From NCBI GenBank assembly GCA_949361645.1, contig OX442415.1:16538085-16602084 (forward strand): a stretch of 64,000 nucleotides of DNA, written 5' to 3'. Source of the DNA: Spongilla lacustris. Its lineage: Eukaryota > Porifera > Demospongiae > Spongillida > Spongillidae. Shown one piece after another: positions 10,949 through 23,412 of the stretch. Each line of letters opens with the position of its first letter. Positions within the stretch are counted from its first letter, which is position 1. The translations under genes were made by a program, and so were the position numbers. Under the pieces are notes generated by a model. It was not told the DNA's origin, made no database searches, and saw nothing but the letters and a program-made list of their open reading frames with translations.

Positions 10949-11255
10949 TGTAGAGGTTTTCACGACTCGACTCGTTCAGGCAGAGCGCGACTCGACGCGG
11001 CTTGCACTATGTCCCTGGCCGTAAGGTATACAAGCTTGATAGATAGGCACACGATGATCTAACATACACCAGACTGCATGTTTAAATAGTCCTATACACT
11101 GTTTACATTGACCAATCACCTTCTTTTACGAAGAGGTCTGTGAACGCAGATCACTCTTTGTGTCCTCCTGTGTCGTCCCGCCAAGAGCAGCTTATGTTAC
11201 AATGTTCAACGTCACGTAAATAATTTAATTACATAAGGGTCCCCAGACCCTTACA
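10949..11255 (-). repeat. Complete 5' LTR of the retrotransposon
   Basis: 307 bp with TG...CA ends on the minus strand. The last 36 bp (CCTCTACA end) are repeated with one mismatch at 9363-9398, which defines that boundary. The other boundary (TGTAAGGG) rests on the TG start and the short inverted ends. Confidence 0.7.
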
Positions 11256-11579
11256 TATACGCATTATACCTTTTGGTTTCCCAGACTTGGTGTTTGGTTG
11301 TCTGGCAGTAAGATTGGAGCGTTTCCTTCTGTATGATAAGCTTTATAATTCATTACATGCGGAGTAAATTACTTACTTTTGCTAAACATCTTTAGCCTTG
11401 CTAGAGCAGGGGTGCTTCCTTAATAGAGAATAAAATCAATACATTTCAATGTAGATAATTCCCTGCTATACTTAGGTAGATCGACGGGAACGGTACCATC
11501 TGCTGCGTTTTCCTTCGCATCCATCTCTGCCTTGGTACCTAATGACATTCATATTTCTGTGTTTTCTGTGATAAGCTGT

Positions 11580-11760
11580 ACATTGTATGTGGTTTACCTG
11601 TAGCAATAATGTTGCCAGTGTAAACGGCTTTGCCGAGATTCGCTATCACGTCACCAGGCTCGCCACTAGCACCAATTACAGGTAGCCTCTTATACTTACT
11701 ACACCCCATAGGTGTGCACCATGACATCACATCTATCCCAAAATAAGACTCCACCGCTAA
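11580..11760 (-). other. Possible exon of an unrecognised protein
   Basis: A minus-strand frame (AVESYFGIDVMSWCTPMGC, then GEPGDVIANLGKAVYTGNII) ends at a GTAAAC donor-like site near 11599. Its first half recurs at about 5767-5855, after which copy 1 diverges. No family is recognised. Conservation of the frame between the two copies (only two replacements seen in the shared part) is the main reason to list it. Confidence 0.3.
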
Positions 11761-12510
11761 TTTAACGTATGTATTTTAGATTCTTTTGCTAGTCTGTGAT
11801 ATTGCATCACTACATTCTCCGGTGGTGTAAGTGTTTCTTAGTTAGAATTTCTGAAGAGGCCAAATGATTCCCAGAATCTTTAACATCTAAGCACCTCGCA
11901 CTATCCTGGATGATGTTGTTGTTGTTATTTCTGTGGATGGTAATAGAGGAACTGTAAATGATGGTGGAGAGGCTGTACATGTACCTAATGTGGCTGTAGG
12001 TGGCAGTAGAGAGACTGTCATTGATGGTAGAGAGACTGTATTTGACGATGGAGGAGCATAAGGTGATGTTGTTGCCATGCTTGCTGATAGCCTTGGTTAG
12101 GTTCAACATTTGTAGACTTTTAAAGGCAGGAATGACTAGGAATGCTCTCACCTGCATCAGTCAGCTTTTCTAGATCTTATGATCTGAGAATTGGAGAAGG
12201 TGTACGGGAATACTAATACTTTCCTCTGCCTTCAAAGTCGTCTTCAAAGTCACCCCCATCCACTTAGATAAATTATGGTGACACACATTGTGCTCTTAAA
12301 AAAGCTCTGTGTTTCAGGCTGCAAAATTGGAGATGGTGTATCCGCTAATAAGGAAGCTATTAAGGCAGGCCCATCTAGTAAGAAAACTTTGTGACTTAAA
12401 AATGGTACTGGTTTGAAAAAAAACATACTTTGTGTTTCAGGAGGCTGTACAACTGGCAACAGTTGAGGTCTAAAACAATTGGTGACTTAAAAATGCTACT
12501 GGTATTCTAC
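11675..12510. repeat. Segmental duplication, copy 2 (uninterrupted)
   Basis: Collinear with 5767-9300 but lacking the two palindromic insertions, so it shows their empty sites (GCTGATAGCC near 12090; GGTTCAACATTTGTAGAC near 12100-12117). The minus strand includes a Ser/Thr/Pro-rich frame at 11887-12078 with near-repeats such as SLPSMTVSLLP and SPPSFTVPLLP, and QPETQ-type units at 12310-12480. A one-base indel relative to copy 1 near 11835 shifts the DVKDSG frame. Confidence 0.6.
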
Positions 12511-15500
12511 GGACGGTGAGGATATCGTCATTGTTGCTGATTGAATTCTGGACTTCATCAGACACAATGACTGCCATTCTTGCTCAGAGTAAAAGAAATA
12601 GATGCATGTGAACTTGCAGTCAGAAATAGGACGATTAAGAAGAAAGATCTTAGGTTTTAAAAATACGTTATTGGGTTTTAGGCAAAGGACCTTTGAGTGA
12701 AATAGTCACTTTGTATACAAAGTAAAGGAGCAAAGGACCTTTGTGGCATGACTCCTTTATAGAAGGCACCTTTGAAATCTCATTTCCTTTACCCAGGCAC
12801 AGATTGCAGCTGAACAGGGTACATGTGTAATATAACTGCTGGATTATACCAAAAAGTGATGACTTTAAGGACAACATTCTGCAGCACACACCCAGCAAAC
12901 ATTCAGCCAATTCAAAGCCATGTTGTTGATGTGTCTTCTGTCATTTGACTCCTACATGCATTGCGTTTTCCGCACTTGATTTATTATGGTAGCTCATTCT
13001 TGATCTTTAGCTCATTCTTGATCTTGCTCGTTATATAGGAAGCATGTATATAATTTTGTATAATGGTCTGGGCCTCCTAATATTAGGCTGCTTGGAACAA
13101 CCTAGCCACAAATGAGGCATTCATTATCGTGGCACATTGTCTTAATAAACGAACACAGGTTGTACTTCTAAACAACTGGTCTGGGGCTTGTCTTGAAAGG
13201 TCAAGGGAATTTTGCCCCTGTGGGCCCCCCCCCCCCCCTTTTCATAGGCACTGATGTAGGCAGTGTAGGTGTGAATAATACCCTTTTACAGGCACTGATG
13301 TAGGCAGTGAAGGTGTGAATAATATGAACAATCTTTAGTAGCCTATCCCTTCACTAGTTCGTGCTCAAAATTATGAACACCACTTCTTTGAATACAAAAG
13401 GTAATGTAGTATTACGTTATCATATGACCCTTATTACAAAAAGAAGAAATGTATAGCTACATGCATAAATACATAAAGGTAAATATATGTCTCAGACTGT
13501 AAAGGTGCCTTTACACCTTTACTTCACTCCATGATGAAGCTGAGGATTTCTTTAAGAGAATGGCAACATTTATTGCAAGCAAGTGGCAGATATCTAATGC
13601 ATAAGCTTGTGCATACATCTGAGCAACGCTTGCACTCTCATTTGGCTTCATAAGAGGGGTTCCAGAGTGGAGGAGTGGGTTTTGACATTGGGGCTCCTCT
13701 TTACAGAATTATGCAAATTGAATTTTTTGTACATGTACTCTCTGGGTCATTAATTTATTTATGTAGTCGTTTATTTACAGGTGTATTTTCTTGACTGTTA
13801 GGTCAGGGTGGCCTTGTTATCCAGAGTCGCTGTGAGATCATAGATTGTATTGGTGACATTGCTGCACAGGTATGGACACAGATTGGCAGCTAACGGATCG
13901 CCAGAGATGCAGATATACAAGTAGGTGACTCATAACTGCGGCTTGATCTGGGAGTGCGTTGTGTATGGCAACCTCAAGTACAGTAGTTGACATAAAAGTT
14001 ATTGATACAGATGCCCCATCTTACAGGAATCATACACCGGAATTTGATCACATCAAAATAACCTTCACTCCTACATGTACATCTTGAAATGAACTCTTTG
14101 CAGTTTCCATACCCTTAGGTAGTACAACTACATGTACCACACTCTGAGAGTAAGAACATCCAAAACAATTTCGCCTGACTTTAGATTGATATCAGTAGGC
14201 TTAAGTACCTGTAATTTTATGGGTGGCATCCTTGACTTCACCACGAAGTGAGCCATACAAGCGGTGTAAGTGCATGGGTATCATCCATCAGTTTGCCTAG
14301 ACTATCTGGCTTGATGCCCAACACAATGTACATATACATATATGTACAACTGGTCATAGCATATGCACGTACATGTAATACATGGTGCCAACTTTAGATC
14401 ATACAATGTATTTAATTAGTGAATGTCGTATTTGTATTATGATTGCACTCTAGTCCAAAAATGTACATGTACACTTAGTGTTACATACATTTGGGTCTGG
14501 GTATAAGACAATAGCGAGTGATTTAGTGTACTTGTAATATACATTGTATTACACGCATGTGATGACTGCCATGTTTTGTGTCTGCTGTAGATCTTAAGGG
14601 AGAGTAATAACAACACTGTGGTCCATTCTATATGTGTACTGTGATAATTAATTAGAATGTGTTGTGGCTTGAACTAAAGTCAGCACGAACATGTATTAAG
14701 AGATACGGCAGTAACTCTCATAAGGATTTGTGCCATATCATTATAAAAAATGGCATTTAATTCTTTGTTGCTATTGAACCAGAAAGCAAAGGAGACCATT
14801 TTTATGTTTTTTGTCCAAATCGCCAGATTGTTTGCTTTAAGAGAACAAAACAATCAAATCTATTGTTCGTTCCCAGACTTGTTTTTCTTCATAGTCGTCT
14901 TCCTGGGTGAGCATAACTCGCTCTAGGAACTATTTTAAAGAGTGCCAATTACATGTACACCAATGACTTTAGAATTACCTAAATGAACATCTTCAGGTGT
15001 CAGATCTATAACACAGAATTATGTAATCATTCTGTTATATGGAGTGCTATATTTAGGTGTTCCCATTGCAATATGGCACCTATATCATTTGTGTTCTAAT
15101 CATGGTTCTGTTCGTCACTTCAAATTTAGTTTATATGTACACATCAGTGGCGTAGGAAGGGAATGTAAAGTGCAGTGGCCAAAGTACCAGTGCTTCCTGT
15201 GGAGGGGGTATGGGTGAGCTAAAGTAGAAACTATGCAAAAACAGTGACCAGTTTTGCATTCTTGCCTGTGTGCATATTAAAAACAAAAACAGCATCAATC
15301 TATACAGTCAGGGTTGCTGAATGCCAGCCTGGCCTAACAGGTAGGCCAGGCTGTCCACGTGGCCTGGCAGGTCGGACCCTGACCTGACAAACCAGAATCC
15401 ACCCACCAGGGGGGAGTAGATTGTCATACCAATGCACCAATGCATGTGTCAGCAATTATATGGTGTTATCAGAGATCATATGTAGATGTTCGTCCTTTGT

Positions 15501-17037
15501 TAACTCTATGTGTGCTTGACAGCTTTGACAGATTTCAGGGTTCTCTGTCTCAGTTAGGAAGGAAGCTATTTAAATTACTCACTCTGTATGGTATTAGAAG
15601 TATTGGAAGTATCTATTATCTATACATACATACACATGTACATACATGTAAATGTAAACTGAATGCCTGATCACTTATAGAGATGGAGGCCCAAGCATAT
15701 TTTTGTGTCAAGTGTTATACATTACATATATCCTGGTGTATATTGTTACAACCACCAACCATTTTTATGGAGGTGAAGGGTTGAGTGTGAGTGTGGGGGA
15801 TGTACATGTACTGGCCAGCAATTCACAACATGGTGTGCTTCATTGATGTGGGTTGTAGATTCCTGTTCCAGGTGATTAACATGTACATGATGCATTAGAG
15901 AAGCATGCGAATAATGGAGTTCTTTAGCATGGTCAGTTGTGCACGGGACTGAAAAACTCACTTTGTCGTAACCAAAAAGGTTGCAAGTGCAGCTCTTGCA
16001 TGGAGTTGTGATCAACACATGACTTTAAAGATTATGAGTGGTGCATGGCACAGATAATGGGGGAACCATCATTGTAAAATACTGTTCAAGTGGGGGCTTT
16101 CTTAGCTTTGCAAGTTCTTTAATGAAAAGACATAGACTCTGTACACATTGAAATGTGACCAAACAAGGGAAGTACAATGTAGAGTTAGCGTTTTTGTTCT
16201 ACTTTGTGTGAATTCCAACTTGACAATCACTGTAGAATACCGCAATATATCCTCGTACCCCTCCACCCACACAGAAAAAAAAAGTCGGTAGCCATTGTAT
16301 TAAAACTACTTAGTACAGGTCGAAGCTTATTTTCAGAAAGGGATACACTGAATATTGATCGATTTGTGTGTAATTAACTACCAGCAATTGCTAGCATGCT
16401 CAGCTAATTGAATAACATCCATGTACATGTGTAAATGTGCATCGTAAGCATGCTCATATCATTGATGATTAAATGTGCAGCACAGCTCCTACACCCAATG
16501 CACATGTATGCAGGTTTTGTCTGTCAAAATGCCTTCACATCAACAAACATGAAAGGAATGTAGCCAAATGTGTCATGACTATTAGAGTTGTCCCGAGTTC
16601 GCTACAATGCGGAACCTTGCTCGTGACTGTACGCATGCAATCATACTGACCTGTGATAAGACATTATGAAAAGCTTCACACACGCTAGAACAGCTGCATA
16701 GGTGACATAACTGTAATCTTTTTGTTGCTAGGCAATGATAATAATAATCCATGAGCTGTACGGGAGGTTGAGCATGAATCTTGTCAGGGCCAATGCCACC
16801 GCGATCCTGTCCAGGTCCATACCTCCTCCTGAGCTTCAGTAGGCTAGCAACTTGTTTTGTGCATATCATGTGTCTGTGTCATGTTTGTACTGTATCAATC
16901 CAATATGATTTATATAAAAGGTATTTCAGTGTATTATGCATAATTTGATTAAATGATTATGTTCACAAAATAAGAATATGCCTTAATTTATATGTGTAAA
17001 CTACTCAGTATCTACATATGTATGTATTGGTTGTGCA
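12511..17037. other. Long stretch without a recognised gene
   Basis: No protein family is recognised. A minus-strand start near 12580 (MAVIVSDEVQNSISNNDDIL) could be a first exon of the duplicated unknown gene. The block 13801-13870 has an open frame (GLVIQSRCEIIDCIGDIAAQ) between AG and a GTATGG donor and might be an exon. A minus-strand frame at about 16860-16700 (RRYGPGQDRGGIGPDKIHAQ) might be another. A C14-15 tract sits near 13225. Missing KIN17 5' exons were looked for here and not found. Confidence 0.3.
13247..13325. repeat. 44-bp tandem repeat
   Basis: Units starting GGCACTGATGTAGGCAGTG at 13247 and 13291; the second is partial. It lies directly beside a poly-C tract. Confidence 0.85.
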
Positions 17038-17301
17038 ACTTTCTGAGAAACGTAGTGGTATATACATTTAGGATTTGAAGGCAATGGTGGTGTAAAAAGT
17101 AAGGGAATGGGAGATTGGAGATACATGTACATGTATGATAAATACAATGGTCCTATATTTAGCAACATACATGTAAATGTATGCCATTCTACAAGTGCTA
17201 AATGTAGTAATTATCGTATCTCCAATCCCAGTCCCCTTACTTTTTACACCACCATTGCTTTCAAATCCTACATGTATATACCCCTAACTTTCTCAGAGAG
17301 T
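17038..17301. mobile_element. Palindromic MITE, about 260 bp
   Basis: Inverted repeats: the left arm (ACTTTCTGAGAAA, then GGATTTGAAGGCAATGGTGG and GTAAAAAGTAAGGG) mirrors the right arm. A diverged copy of the same family is at about 56614-56802. Exact ends are uncertain by a few bases. No coding capacity. Confidence 0.75.
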
Positions 17302-17626
17302 GTTTTTATGTATTGTATCTCTATGCATACCTTGTAATGAAGCTCCCCTAATTAATGTGACCACGTCCCATAGGGAGATTAGGTGAGTGTGGTCCATTCT
17401 CAGTTTATATATGTACTATGATGTTCATGTAATTATCATAAGAACCTGGAGTTTGGTATTGTGCCACATGATACATGTACATGTGTATATTGTCCTAAAA
17501 GATGAACTGTACAAAAATGCATATCACTTGTACACATGTAAGTGGTGTGGTCTCAGATGCAGGGAAGTTTGATGATGACACATCTTCATGCTTCCTCCCC
17601 TTCTATTCTGACCTTTCTCTACGTAG

Positions 17627-19321
17627 GGCTCCAGAAGCTCTGAATCCTCTCAAGGCTTTAGCTATGGTTGCCAGGGAGAAGAAGAAGGAACAAGGTGGGG
17701 TCAAGGAGGACAGTAGGAAGAGAAAGCTAACCACTCTTGAAGAGATAAGACTGGTAAGGGTGTGTGGTCTCAGCTTGGAGGGTGATATAAGAAAAAGAAA
17801 TGATTTTTGGCAGATGGAGGAACAGAGGAAAGAGAAGATGAACAGGCGTGAGAACTGGATAACTGAGGTCAGTGAATATTATGGATGTGTACATGTGAGG
17901 GGCTTGTTCCCTGAAGGGTTCTTTACTCACATGTGCCTACACACACCTCTTCAGGGCATTGTGGTGAAGGTGGTACACAAGAAATTAGGGGAGAAGTACT
18001 GTAACAAGAAGGGTGTGGTCCTTGAGGTGCAGGACCTGTTCATGGGCATAGTGAAGATGCTGGACACGGGGGACAAGATCAAGATTGACCAGGCACACCT
18101 TGAGACTGTCATACCTGCCATCGGTGAGCATGTGCATTGGTACCTGCATTAAGGCCGGCATACATGAGGCGACTTCTGGGCGACTTGTGGCATACAACTC
18201 AATTGAATATGGGTAAAAGTTGCGTAAACCATAGAATTAAGCATATTCATTTGAGTTGCATGACAAGTTGCCCGGAAGTCACCCCGTGTATGTCGGCCTT
18301 AAGGTGAAGATGTCATGGTAGGACATTTTCAAGCGTATTAATATTAGTTACATCTACATGTATTTCTATAGCACCGCATTTTATCCAGAGCTCTTTATCC
18401 AGATACATGTAACATTGTGAGAATCTATAGGGCATTTTGTCACTAAATCATACATACATGTATGTTAACAATGTTATAGTGGAACCCTGCCATTTAACGT
18501 GTTTGCTTTGTAAAAGCTCTTGTCATTTAAAAAAAAGTTGTATCTCTTCCTGTATCTAGTATGCTGTTATATGTACATGTAAGTGAAAATTCAACACAAA
18601 AAAAAGTATTAAATAAGATACAAATACATTACACTGTGCATGGACATGTGGAGGATATTTGTATGCACCATTTGAAGATTACATGTAGCCTATAGTATGA
18701 TTGATTTCTGATTTTCTGTGTAGAACATACATGTATAGTTGAGATTTTTACTTTCTATTTGCTACCTGGTTTGATATGATTCTTTCAATATTGGCAATTG
18801 TTATTTGTTAATCTTCATTCCTTTTACCCAAAGGCAAGCCAGTGATGGTGGTGAATGGTGCATACAGAGGCCTTCGTGCTGTACTGGAGAATCTGGACAC
18901 CGAGCACTTCTGTGTGTCCATTAGGATTGATCAGGTGAGGGTCATGTGCTGGTCACATGAATATTATTGGTGAGTCAAACGAAATTGTTTAGTTAGTTAG
19001 TTACTTGTACTAGTACCTGATATAACAAATGATTTCAATATATGAAGAAATTCAAAGCCAGGTCTTGACCACACCCAAGACCACTCACCTATGTTTCAGT
19101 GATGCAATGATGATGGAACTTCATTGTAGGCAGTTGGCTTTAAAATAATCATTCACGAGGGCAATGAATAACATAAATGTACCTCATTGTAGGAATGAAA
19201 TGGGTGTTACTGCTTGTTGCTTCTTTTTATACTGTATATTAATTTCTGTGTGCAGGGTACAACCAGAGGGAGACTTGTGGAAGGCATTCCTTATGAAGAT
19301 GTTTCAAAACTTGACTTGTGA
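17627..19321 (+). CDS. KIN: KIN17 DNA/RNA-binding protein, C-terminal exons
   Basis: Five exons (17627-17753, 17814-17867, 17955-18123, 18834-18934, 19256-19321; stop TGA) encode about 172 residues matching the C-terminal half of KIN17 (Kin). KIN17 is a nuclear zinc-finger protein tied to DNA replication, damage response and the spliceosome. Order seen: a Lys-rich linker (REKKKEQGG, SRKRK), a charged helix (MEEQRKEKMNRRENW), then the tandem SH3/KOW-like C-terminal module. The module contains IVVKVVHKKLGEKY, VVKMLDTGDKIKIDQAHLET-type strands, a KOW core (VMVVNGAYRG) and the terminal GRLVEGIPYEDVSKLDL. All junctions are GT-AG and in phase. The N-terminal C2H2 zinc finger and winged-helix exons expected upstream were not found. 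Introns are 60 to 710 bp. A TTAA-flanked MITE sits in intron 3, 29 bp past the donor. Confidence 0.93.
18153..18298. mobile_element. 146-bp TTAA-flanked MITE in KIN17 intron
   Basis: Near-perfect hairpin: the left arm AAGGCCGGCATACATGAGGC and the right arm ending GTATGTCGGCCTT are complementary over about 60 bp. TTAA lies at both edges (18149-18152, 18299-18302), the target of piggyBac-type elements. No coding capacity. Confidence 0.8.
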
Positions 19322-22300
19322 TCCCCACACACCTCTTAATTACATGTAGCAGGAGTACTTGTACTATATGTTGTGCACAGTGATGTCATTGGTTGTCTTG
19401 TAACTGACGAATCGGTCTCACATTTTTAATATTCCAAATTTACAAAGCTACATATTACACCAGATGTGACTCACTATCCCACATACTCTTAACTTGGTTG
19501 ATGTACTAAAATACTTCAGCAATGCTTGAGGACTATACCTGTCTTAGTATAATTTTATAGTCACTGTGCAGTTAAAGAACTCACCTCTAAAGTATATACA
19601 TGTAGGTCACACAGAAGATACCATCAATTGCATTTGTGTTCCAATTTTAAGCTTCCTCCCTAGAACTATACATGTACTTATAGAATACACATGGCTGCAG
19701 GAGTACACATGTATATCCCTAGAGTTAAGCCGACATGCGTATATATAGTATATTATGCTATAATGTCAAAGAAATAATAATATGGGACAGTGTCCAGCAA
19801 AATCGGGCTTGTGAGGTTATAATTTCATGAGTCACCGGCTATAAAAATTGCATGTTACACTAAACAGCACATCTTTGCAACGGTACAACCTTTTCCTTTA
19901 AAAGTTCGTGCACTAGTTCTCATGCACATCATCTCTTAATGTTTTTGGTGCTCTAATTATTTTCCATGCCGATACTGTCATCGAAAAACTCGTTCTATAT
20001 ATACCCACTAATACATATATATATATAGGATAAGTATGATTTTTAGCTTACTGAGATAAAAACGAATATGACTTGCTGGTATCAGTAATTCCCATGCCCC
20101 TCACTGAATAATTGTCGAAACGCTGTCATGGCTGGAAAAGAGCCAGTATACGTGTACATAAGTAGGTACTTTAATAAATTGCGTTTGCGTAGGCGGAAGC
20201 TGGTGATCTAAATTTCGTCGAAAATTGTGACCGTATTTAGGATTTCTCTACGAGTGCTTAAAACGACGAGCGCTTTGTAAAGTTGTTTGCAAGGTATTTA
20301 GGACTTGATTGCTATAATACAGAACAAAAGGGGTTGCCCGATACACTATTGGTATCTAAATGTAAGCCAGCATACGGCGTTATTTTGTGTGCCTCGTTGA
20401 TTTCCATAGTAATCGGTCGCGATTAGCCATTCTCTAGATTCTTAAAGCACTCACTTGAGGAAGCGTTTCCCATGTTTATTAGGTCCTAGCCTATATCAGG
20501 ATAAAATTTCATGAGCTTTGGATGGTGCCCAAGGGTCCATTTATCGGCACAGGCGTTTACTGTTGGATTGCTTAGAGCTTGACATAATAATGCTTAACCT
20601 GGTATTTCTGTGTTAGAGCCCTGTGAATTAAACTTATTTTTTGTATTTTCAACGCATACACAATCTATTTTGTTTATGTGTCAAAGAGTTGTGTGATAGT
20701 TCTATTTAATATGCACCGAATTCGTCAAGGCACGCGTTAGTTATGGAAAGTATTGTACAGCATGGACCGCCATATCATTAAAAACAGCTCAATCATAAAA
20801 ATATGATGGTGCCCACACAGCGTATTTTTCAAGACAATATTTTCATGTTAGTGTATCCTAGCTATGCAGTAACATTGAGAAATACATCTACCCATAACCA
20901 GCATATGCCCAGTTATTGAAGTAGCTTTGGATCAAATGGCAGGTGCTCTCCCTGAACCTTGAACTACAAAATTCTGCATGCTACAACAGAACAAGATAAG
21001 ATAATAGATATTGTAGTACACTAGCTACTTGAAGTATGTGTAATATAGTAGACACAGTTGCATGGCTACCTTGAAGGTACTTTAGCTCATCTATATCACC
21101 ATCCATTGTTCACCAAGTATGTTTGCTGAACACAATGCACCCTTGGCCTGGCTGATTACCTTTATAGAAAAGCATCTAATGTTAAATGATGGAAACGTAA
21201 GATGTAAAATTAATGGAACAATGCAGTAGTTGTGTGCACACTCTCAGAACAAGCAAGAAAATATAGCCTGGTTAAATTTTGCATTTGACAAGCTTAGAGA
21301 GTAAAGTTAGTTAGTAAACAACATGAACACTATATTGCAAGATCAGCAACTTAAAGATAAGATTCAAAAGAATGAGAACAGTTCAAGGAGGAAGATAGAA
21401 AATAAGTTGCAATGTGTGGCAGAAAAGGAAGTTAGAATTATCAAATGAGTTTCCTAATATCTCATAATGAAAAAAAATTTAATGTAATATTTTTGAAGCG
21501 TTTTATCCAACGTTTCAGTTATTTGTAATAATAAAATAATAAAGGTAAGCATAAACAATGCACAATAAGTAACTATACTAATAAAACGATACAGAATCCA
21601 TAACAGAAGCAGCATTTCCACATTGTACTGCAACTGACTAGCCTTTGTAGCAAGTAAGAGCCTACATTGCACTCTCCCGATGCCTGCCTAAGGTGATGGT
21701 CAAGCTCTCTCCTGATGTCTCAATGGCTATTGGCGTGATCAGTTATTAATGGTCTGTATATTGAACACACCTATGGTATGTGGATCATCAAAATGTGCTA
21801 TACAATGGACATATAATATATGTAAATCAATCAAAGAAGTCTCAAGTTCCTAAAGTAATTATTACACATTGGAAGAATGATGAATGTGAATAAATAGGGG
21901 AGAACATTATGATATCGCTATACGGGCTATTGCCGTATTGGCAGCTAGATTATATAATGAGACAGCTAAATTTAGATGTAATGTGTATTTAACTCTGTGA
22001 ACCTTATAAAGAGTACCTATGTTGTATTTTATGCAAATATGGCATCATTTATCTTGAATACTTTTACAGTAGTTGCATGGAGAAGTCAAGCGGTCACAGT
22101 TTTTTATATCGCGGTCCATTCACATTGCGTACATTGTTAGTCACCAGCGACGTAATATTTGAAACGTTATAACTTTTGAAATAGTAATCTGTTTTCCGTG
22201 GCAAAAGCATATTTTTTATGCATTCAATTTGCTCTTTTAAGCTATGCATAAAAGTTCTAGTTTTATTCATTTTCAAAAATTTATTAAAGTTCCTAACATA

Positions 22301-23289
22301 AGCAACGTTTGATTAACGCACATGTACTCAGTATACTGCATGCGCAGTGAGCGCGAACCTATTTTTTTTAATTGCCGCGTATTTTGAGGGAGAAGGGTCC
22401 CATCCTGTACAAGAAAATATGTTTACATGCTGTTGACGATACGTCGACAGAGATGATATATAGAGGGATTGGAAACGAATCACGTGCGCCATAGACTTCA
22501 GCAATTTTAGCACGCCTACTGCACTGAAAAAAAAGGGGGCGGAATTGAAGGCTTGATTTAGAAGTCTTGAATATCACAAGGTAGCGAAACACGTCTTCTC
22601 AAGATTGCATAAAGTAGTCGATAGAAGATCTACTAAAGATCCATTAATTATAAATGCTATACTATACTGATTTGATTTTGCGCCATTGTTTAACACTGAA
22701 TATAGAAAACGAGCATGAGAATAGGCCATTATTTTTATTTTGTGGACAGAATCCATCGATCTAGAAGAACTGTCCTCGTCATTATTTGTGTATTCAATGC
22801 TTACTCTATTACGTGCCCATCGCTATGCAGTTTGCATATGACGTTTCGGGTACACTTATACTCTAGATCTCTGGGACAGCCACGGCATTGTGGTACGTTT
22901 TTGGTAGTTTTAAAACATTATTTTGGTACAGCTATGTTTGTTGTGTGCCCATCACATGATTTTAAAGGTAAGCCACGTTCCATTTGTTCTGTGAATTTCT
23001 TCACTGAAAATTGAAGCTTCGATTGTCGGCCGGCACATTTTAAATAAGAACACCGAGAAAAAGGGAAGTGACAATTCCCACTGCTCGAGTGTACGTGCCT
23101 GCATGTTCATGGTAGAAGGCTTAATCTTGTCCTTGCCTGTTCCAGAGACACTATCTCTTCAGCCAGCATGTTAAAGCTCCTGCATGACCATCAGGCATGC
23201 ACGGGATCATGCAGTGTTATATATATTAAAATCACTCTGCATGCATGTGTTTCCTTCCCCCTCTCACATTTCACTGCATGGTGGCTTGA

Positions 23290-23412
23290 TAGTCTCGTAC
23301 CAAGACTCACGCTCGCAGCCGCGGATGGATTACATCACCGCTATGCGAGAAATGGTACGCTGTATTATACTGTAAGCGATTATGCGTTTGGGTCTGGGTA
23401 CGAGATTAGTGG
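23290..23412. mobile_element. Small inverted-repeat element
   Basis: TAGTCTCGTACCAAGACTC on the left mirrors GTCTGGGTACGAGATTA on the right, about 120 bp apart. It resembles short MITEs. The 174-codon frame running through it (23168-23692) has no other support. Confidence 0.5.

Larger units (their letters stand above)
9363..11255 (-). mobile_element. Defective LTR retrotransposon (Ty3/gypsy-like)
   Basis: Read on the minus strand: a complete 307-bp 5' LTR (11255-10949, beginning TGTAAGGG and ending CCTCTACA), a primer-binding site, gag, then a gap. Next is a short Arg/Glu-rich stretch that looks like the tail of pol (about 9510-9412, ending in a stop), and only the last 36 bp of the 3' LTR (9398-9363). 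Almost all of pol and most of the 3' LTR are missing. Flanking pentamers TTTAC and TATAC differ by one base and may be an eroded target duplication. The element cannot be autonomous. Confidence 0.75.

Noticed and set aside
13801..13870. Exon-like block GLVIQSRCEIIDCIGDIAAQ
   Set aside because: Splice-like borders but no family match and no neighbouring exon; kept only as a note.
16582..16869. 95-codon minus-strand frame
   Set aside because: Not recognised, no supporting splice structure; may be chance.
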